NCBI GenBank assembly: GCA_025363775.1
Contig: JANYLG010000179.1
Location: 1 to 33,891 of the forward strand
Source: Acidobacteriota bacterium
GTDB taxonomy: Bacteria; Acidobacteriota; Vicinamibacteria; Vicinamibacterales; Fen-181
Reading direction: 5' to 3'
Length of the DNA stretch: 33,891 bases
The notes under the pieces: generated by a model
Seen by the model: the letters and a program-made list of their open reading frames with translations, nothing else
Database searches by the model: none
Told to the model about the DNA's origin: nothing
Shown: positions 29,911 to 33,891 of the stretch, one piece after another
Position numbering within the stretch: position 1 is the first letter of the stretch
Layout: the number at the start of each line of letters is the position of its first letter
Made by a program: the position numbers and the translations under genes

Positions 29911-32040
29911 CTATCTCGGCGTCGCGTCGGGCAGGCCGCCATCCACCGGGATCGTGGATCCGGTGGTGGGGGTCTGACGTGTCGCGAAGAACATGACGGC
30001 ATTGGCCACGTGCTTCGCGGTGACCCCGGCCTTCAGCAGGTTGCGGCTGCGGTAGTACGCCTCGAGCCCGGCCTCGTCCAACCCGCGAGCGCGCATGCGA
30101 TCGGGGCCGACTTCGGCCCACAGACCGGACTTGCGCCCGCCGGCCGAGAAGACGGCGTCTGGCGACACCATGTTGACCCGGACGTCGAGGTCTGCCATCT
30201 CCAGGCTGGCGATGCGCCCCAACTGGTGCGCCGCGGCCTTCGTGGCGCTGTACGCCCCGAACTTCGCCCCGGGCGCGAAGACGTTCTTGGTGGAAACGAG
30301 CACAATATCGCCGCCGGTCCCCTGGATCTTGAAGTGACGCGCCGACTCGGCCAGCACCAGGAGCGTTCCCTCGATGTTCACGCGCTCGAGCCGCCTGAAC
30401 GCCTCGAGTTCCATCTCGTCCAGCGAGGCGACATGGGCGATGCCGGCGTTGACGATCACCAGATCCACACCGCCCCACGTCGCGGCGATCGCGCGGAACG
30501 CGGAGGTCACCGAGTGGCTGTCGGTCACGTCCAGCGGGACCCCGACGACGCGCGGGCCGAACTGCGCGGCCAGCTCAAAGACCAGGCCGTCGAGCGCGGC
30601 GCCCGGAAGATCCGTGGCGGCCACCAGGCAGCCGTGTTCCAGCAACTCCCGGCACACGCCCGATCCAATCGCCCCGGCCGCGCCGGTGACGAGCGCGATC
30701 TCGCCGGCCAGCTCGCCCGCGCCGCGGCCTTCGAGCTTCGCGTGCTGGAACGGCCGGTACTCCATCTTGAACAGGTCGGCCTCGGCCAGGCCGTCATACC
30801 TGCCGAACGCCGCCACGCGCGCCTTGACGTCGATCGTCTGCGCCGTGATGTCGCGCGCGATGGTCGAGGCCTCGAGGTCGTGGCCCGCGCAGAGCGCCCC
30901 GAGACCAGGCAGCAACACGACCCGCGGCAGCGGGTCGAAGGGCTCCATCCCGGCGGGCATGAGGCTGGCGTGACGCGCGACGTACGCCTCGTACTGCTTC
31001 GCGAACTCGTGGACCGCGGCGGCGAGCTGCTCTTCGAGACGGATCGGGTTCTCGTAGTCCGGCGCCTCGACCCATGCCGGCCACGCCTTGGTGCGGATGA
31101 GGTGGTCCGCGGTGAGCGGTGGCGTCAGCGCGATGTCGCGCGCAAGGTCGGCGTCCACGAAGGCCAAGGCCTCGGGCGTGACCAGCGGCTGAATGACGAC
31201 CCGGCGATACGGCCGGTCGGCATCACCTGTCTTCGCGGCCAGCAGGCCGCGAAGGAGCGGTGCCACAAGACCGACGCGTTCGGAGGCCGTCGCCGTCTGG
31301 GTTGGCGCCGCGACGTGGCGCACGCTCGCGTATCGCGATTCCACGGAGCGTTCGGCCTTCGACACCAGGTCGATCATCGCCTCGTAGGACGCTCTCGCCG
31401 TCCCGCCCCAGGTCACGATGCCGTGGCGCGACCAGACGAAGGCGCGTGCCCCGGGGGTCCGTTCGAAGGCGTCGATGGCGGCCCTGGCCAGCGCGAACCC
31501 CGGGGCGATGTACGAGATGACGATGACATCGTCGCCGAGCGCCTCCCGAACCAGGCGGTCACCATCCGGCTGGTTCGTCAGCGCGAGGACCGCGTCGGCG
31601 TGGGTGTGGTCGATGAACCGGCCGGGCAGGAAGGCGTGGACGAGGGTCTCGATTGAGGGGGTCCGGGACGGCGCCGCACCAGAGCCCGTTGCGATCGGGA
31701 ACACCCGCGCCCGCAGCTCCCGCGCCATCGTCACGTCGTCGAGATCGTCCAGCACGCGCAACGTGCGGAGCGCGGCCAGATCCAGGGGCAGGTGCGCCGC
31801 GGGATCGATGGTGGCCATGTCGGCGCCGGAGGCCTTCATGTACAGCGCCGGACGATGCTCGCCGACGATCGTGGTGTAGGTGCCCTTGACTGAGGTGTTG
31901 CCGCCGCCGTGGAGTACCAGCGCCCGATCTGCGCCGAGCAGGCGTGCAGAGTACGTCCGCAAGGCGACATCCTCGCCCCACGCGCCCGCGTACTGTTCAA
32001 CGAACCTGTCGGCTTCTGCCTGGACCCATCGAGAACGCAT
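29911..32040 (-). CDS. Bifunctional class II aldolase/short-chain dehydrogenase (RhaD-SDR fusion)
   Basis: 709 aa fusion. The N-terminal class II aldolase part (about 1-425) has HGGGNTSVK and the metal-binding HTHADA; the C-terminal SDR (about 445-709) has TGAAGAIG (from T452), NAGIA and the catalytic YSATK (Y597, K601). This arrangement is known for rhamnulose-1-phosphate aldolase/lactaldehyde dehydrogenase fusions, which split a deoxyketose phosphate into dihydroxyacetone phosphate plus lactaldehyde and then oxidise or reduce the aldehyde. No rhamnose isomerase, kinase or transporter lies in the window, so the physiological sugar is uncertain. Nine bases from rpe, so likely one transcript. 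Confidence 0.9.
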   Translation of the reverse strand: MRSRWVQAEADRFVEQYAGAWGEDVALRTYSARLLGADRALVLHGGGNTSVKGTYTTIVGEHRPALYMKASGADMATIDPAAHLPLDLAALRTLRVLDDLDDVTMARELRARVFPIATGSGAAPSRTPSIETLVHAFLPGRFIDHTHADAVLALTNQPDGDRLVREALGDDVIVISYIAPGFALARAAIDAFERTPGARAFVWSRHGIVTWGGTARASYEAMIDLVSKAERSVESRYASVRHVAAPTQTATASERVGLVAPLLRGLLAAKTGDADRPYRRVVIQPLVTPEALAFVDADLARDIALTPPLTADHLIRTKAWPAWVEAPDYENPIRLEEQLAAAVHEFAKQYEAYVARHASLMPAGMEPFDPLPRVVLLPGLGALCAGHDLEASTIARDITAQTIDVKARVAAFGRYDGLAEADLFKMEYRPFQHAKLEGRGAGELAGEIALVTGAAGAIGSGVCRELLEHGCLVAATDLPGAALDGLVFELAAQFGPRVVGVPLDVTDSHSVTSAFRAIAATWGGVDLVIVNAGIAHVASLDEMELEAFRRLERVNIEGTLLVLAESARHFKIQGTGGDIVLVSTKNVFAPGAKFGAYSATKAAAHQLGRIASLEMADLDVRVNMVSPDAVFSAGGRKSGLWAEVGPDRMRARGLDEAGLEAYYRSRNLLKAGVTAKHVANAVMFFATRQTPTTGSTIPVDGGLPDATPR

Positions 32041-32049
32041 GTTGTCCCC

Positions 32050-32760
32050 TTACACGCCTCCGACGGCCTCGAGCACGTAGGCCGCGTTGGCCGCCGCCGC
32101 CCTGCCGTCGAACACGGCGCTTCCCGTGACGATCAGTTCCGCGCCGGCCGCCGCGATCGCGGCGATGTTGTCCTTCGTCACGCCGCCGTCCACGCCGAGG
32201 AGGATCTCGCGGCCGGACGCCGCGATCATCGCCTTCGCCCTGGCCAGGCGGTCGAACGTGCCCGGGATGAACGTCTGGCCGCCCCAGCCCGGGTTCACCG
32301 CGAGCAGGAGGAGCATGTCCATCTCCGGCAGCAGCGGATCGAGCACGTCGAGCGGCGTGCCGGGGTTCAGCGCGACGCCGCGCACGAGGCCGCGAGCCGG
32401 TTCGACCGCGTGCGTCATGCCGCCGAGCGCCTGGAGCACGCGGTGAATGTGGGTGCACGACTCCTGGTGGACGGTGATGATGTCCGCGCCCGCGGCCACG
32501 TAGTCCGCCAGCGTCGCAAGCGGCTCGCGGATCATCAGGTGGACGTCCTTGAGGAGCGGCGTCTTCAGCGCCTTGACGAACGGCGGGCCCACGGTCATGA
32601 CGGGCGTGAAGCACCCGTCCATGACGTCCACGTGCACCACGCCGATGCCCGCCCGCTCCAACATCGCCAGCTCGGTCCCGAGCGAGAGCAGGTCCGCCGT
32701 CAGCAGGCCGACGCTGACGGCTGGACGCAGGGAGCGCAGGCGATCGAGATTCGAGAGCAT
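32050..32760 (-). CDS. Ribulose-phosphate 3-epimerase-like protein
   Basis: 236 aa. TIM-barrel metal enzyme interconverting ribulose and xylulose 5-phosphates. Family motifs are present: VVHVDVMDG (metal His/Asp), DVHLMI, NPGWGGQTF and VDGGV. The first 15 residues differ from canonical Rpe, and CFTP replaces the usual FVPN. Starting at ATG 32760 leaves no clear ribosome site; an upstream TTG at 32775 has AAGG before it and would overlap the LsrF-like stop, so the start is unsure. Its place between an LsrF-like and an aldolase-SDR gene hints at a specialised sugar-phosphate epimerase. Confidence 0.85.
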   Translation of the reverse strand: MLSNLDRLRSLRPAVSVGLLTADLLSLGTELAMLERAGIGVVHVDVMDGCFTPVMTVGPPFVKALKTPLLKDVHLMIREPLATLADYVAAGADIITVHQESCTHIHRVLQALGGMTHAVEPARGLVRGVALNPGTPLDVLDPLLPEMDMLLLLAVNPGWGGQTFIPGTFDRLARAKAMIAASGREILLGVDGGVTKDNIAAIAAAGAELIVTGSAVFDGRAAAANAAYVLEAVGGV

Positions 32761-32764
32761 CGCG

Positions 32765-33664
32765 TTATGCGACAACGGTGGCCTTCTGCTCTGCCTCGAG
32801 CGTCCGGTACATCTCGAAGGCGTGCTCGGGCTTCATCAGCTCGTGGACCACCTTCTGGACGGCCTGGATCATCGCCACCGGCGCGGCCGACTGGAAGATG
32901 TTCCGGCCCATGTCCACGCCGGCCGCGCCCTCGCTCACCGCGCGGTAGGCCATCGTGAGCGCGTCGATCTCCGGCAGCTTCTTCCCTCCCGCCATGACGA
33001 TGGGCACCGGGCAGGACGCGGTGACCGTCTCGAAGCCTTCGGCCACGTGGTAGGTCTTGACGAACTGCGCGCCAAGCTCCGCGCAGATCCGTGTCGCGAG
33101 GCGGAAATACTGCGCGTCGCGCACCATGTCCTTGCCAACCGCCGTCACGCCGAGCGTCGGCATGCCGTAGCGGTTGCCCATGTCCACCATGCGGGTCATG
33201 TTGTTCACGGTCTGCGTCTCGTACTCGCCGCCGACGTAGACCTGCACCGCCATGGCCGACACGTTCATGCGGAGGGCGTCTTCCATGCCCACCGCGAGCA
33301 GTTCGTTGGACAGCTCCTTGTGGATGCTCGGCCCGCCGGTGGCGCGCATCACCACCCCGTGCTTGAACGCCGGCGGAACCGTCGTCCGCAGGATGCCGCG
33401 AGTCAGCATCAGGGCATCGCAGTAGGGCAGCAGCGGCACGATGTTCACGTCGATCCGTTCGAGACCGGACGTCGGCCCGAGGAAGTACCCGTGGTCGATG
33501 GCCAGCATCACCGTGCGACCGGAGCGCGGGTTGAAGATACGGGCAAGCCGGTTCTGCATGCCCCAGTCGAGCGCGCCGGCACCCTTGAGAAAAAAGGCCT
33601 CGTTGCGGGCCGGGATGTCGAAATGATAGTCCTTGGTGTCTTTCAGGTTGTCGAGGTCTGCCAT
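32765..33664 (-). CDS. LsrF-like class I aldolase/thiolase (DhnA family)
   Basis: 299 aa. Resembles LsrF, which processes phosphorylated autoinducer-2, in the DeoC/FbaB class I aldolase superfamily. The Schiff-base Lys falls at K203 in [14 protein letters not shown], the same number as the catalytic Lys of E. coli Lsr[20 protein letters not shown] and [14 protein letters not shown] are typical. I used ATG 33664 ([15 protein letters not shown]), with GGAG 10-12 bases upstream. No other lsr genes are visible, so an aldolase or transketolase-like role in sugar breakdown fits better than quorum-signal processing. Confidence 0.88.
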   Translation of the reverse strand: MADLDNLKDTKDYHFDIPARNEAFFLKGAGALDWGMQNRLARIFNPRSGRTVMLAIDHGYFLGPTSGLERIDVNIVPLLPYCDALMLTRGILRTTVPPAFKHGVVMRATGGPSIHKELSNELLAVGMEDALRMNVSAMAVQVYVGGEYETQTVNNMTRMVDMGNRYGMPTLGVTAVGKDMVRDAQYFRLATRICAELGAQFVKTYHVAEGFETVTASCPVPIVMAGGKKLPEIDALTMAYRAVSEGAAGVDMGRNIFQSAAPVAMIQAVQKVVHELMKPEHAFEMYRTLEAEQKATVVA

Positions 33665-33715
33665 GAAAACGCTTCTCCTTCGACGGTCAGCGACCGCCAC
33701 TCACGAACCACACTC

Positions 33716-33891
33716 TCACGCGAGTTGCGTCCGCACCTCGGATGCAATCTCCTCCGCCCACGCGCGAATCTGATCCTGGTCCTGCCCCTCCAGCATGATC
33801 CGCAGCAGCGGCTCGGTCCCGGAATAGCGGACGAGCAGGCGGCCCGTGTCGCCCAGCCGGCGTTCGACGCCGCTGACGACCGCCGCGATCT
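33716..33891 (-). CDS. glmM: Phosphoglucosamine mutase GlmM, 3' end (partial)
   Basis: The last 58 codons of a gene running off the window edge. Translation of the minus strand gives [19 protein letters not shown], the phosphate-binding C-terminal domain signature of the GlmM branch of the phosphohexomutase family, then a terminal helix ending RTQLA and TGA at 33718-33716. GlmM makes glucosamine 1-phosphate for peptidoglycan. It lies 51 bases upstream of the LsrF-like gene on the same strand. Confidence 0.88.
   Translation of the reverse strand, partial: IAAVVSGVERRLGDTGRLLVRYSGTEPLLRIMLEGQDQDQIRAWAEEIASEVRTQLA

Noticed and set aside
1-33891. tRNA or rRNA genes
   Set aside because: I scanned for T-loop (GGTTCGA/AATCC) and acceptor pairing and found no convincing cloverleaf; no rRNA-like sequence seen.

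Overview
The window is high-GC (roughly two thirds G+C), densely coded DNA from a Gram-negative bacterium. It carries a peptidoglycan-associated outer-membrane lipoprotein (Pal) and a DUF5916-type outer-membrane barrel protein. The gene mix (GldG/DUF4340 ABC cluster, DUF5916, LysW-like carrier, bifunctional RhaD-SDR enzyme, several short intergenic repeat families) would suit Acidobacteriota of the Vicinamibacteria type. That is an inference from style, not a proven placement. I see no rRNA, tRNA, CRISPR array, phage or complete insertion sequence.

Layout. 0-5.1 kb: pal; a class I methyltransferase; a LysW-like zinc-ribbon protein translationally coupled to a LarE-type PP-loop sulfur transferase; a divergent receiver-PilZ regulator; a CNNM/CBS/CorC membrane protein. 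5.1-8.4 kb: a Zn/Cd-type P1B ATPase in an operon with its ArsR/SmtB regulator, with a palindromic operator just upstream, then a Bcp-like peroxiredoxin. 8.5-13.2 kb: a four-gene ABC-2/GldG/DUF4340 operon. 13.2-17.2 kb: heptamer repeat, PBP4-type D,D-carboxypeptidase, DUF5916 protein. 17.3-20.0 kb (minus strand): AlaX-like editing protein, queC and queE for 7-deazaguanine (queuosine) synthesis.

20.1-21.5 kb: an ArsC/Spx-like thioredoxin-fold gene whose catalytic cysteine codon is an in-frame TGA. A well-formed bacterial SECIS-like hairpin follows it, so I read it as a selenoprotein (U-x-x-C). It is absent from a conventional ORF scan. A DUF72 gene follows.

21.5-26.8 kb: a B12-type radical SAM enzyme, two paralogous DegT/StrS aminotransferases and a DedA membrane protein. 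This block is bounded by a 20-bp minisatellite on the left and by degenerate, inverted copies with the same 20-bp period on the right. It is the best candidate for an undescribed biosynthetic or lipid-modifying module.

26.8-33.9 kb (all minus strand, nearly gapless): glmM (3' end only), LsrF-like thiolase/aldolase, ribulose-phosphate 3-epimerase, class II aldolase-SDR fusion, pdxJ, an exported alpha/beta hydrolase, a TPR protein, a membrane-anchored YHS-domain protein and endonuclease III.
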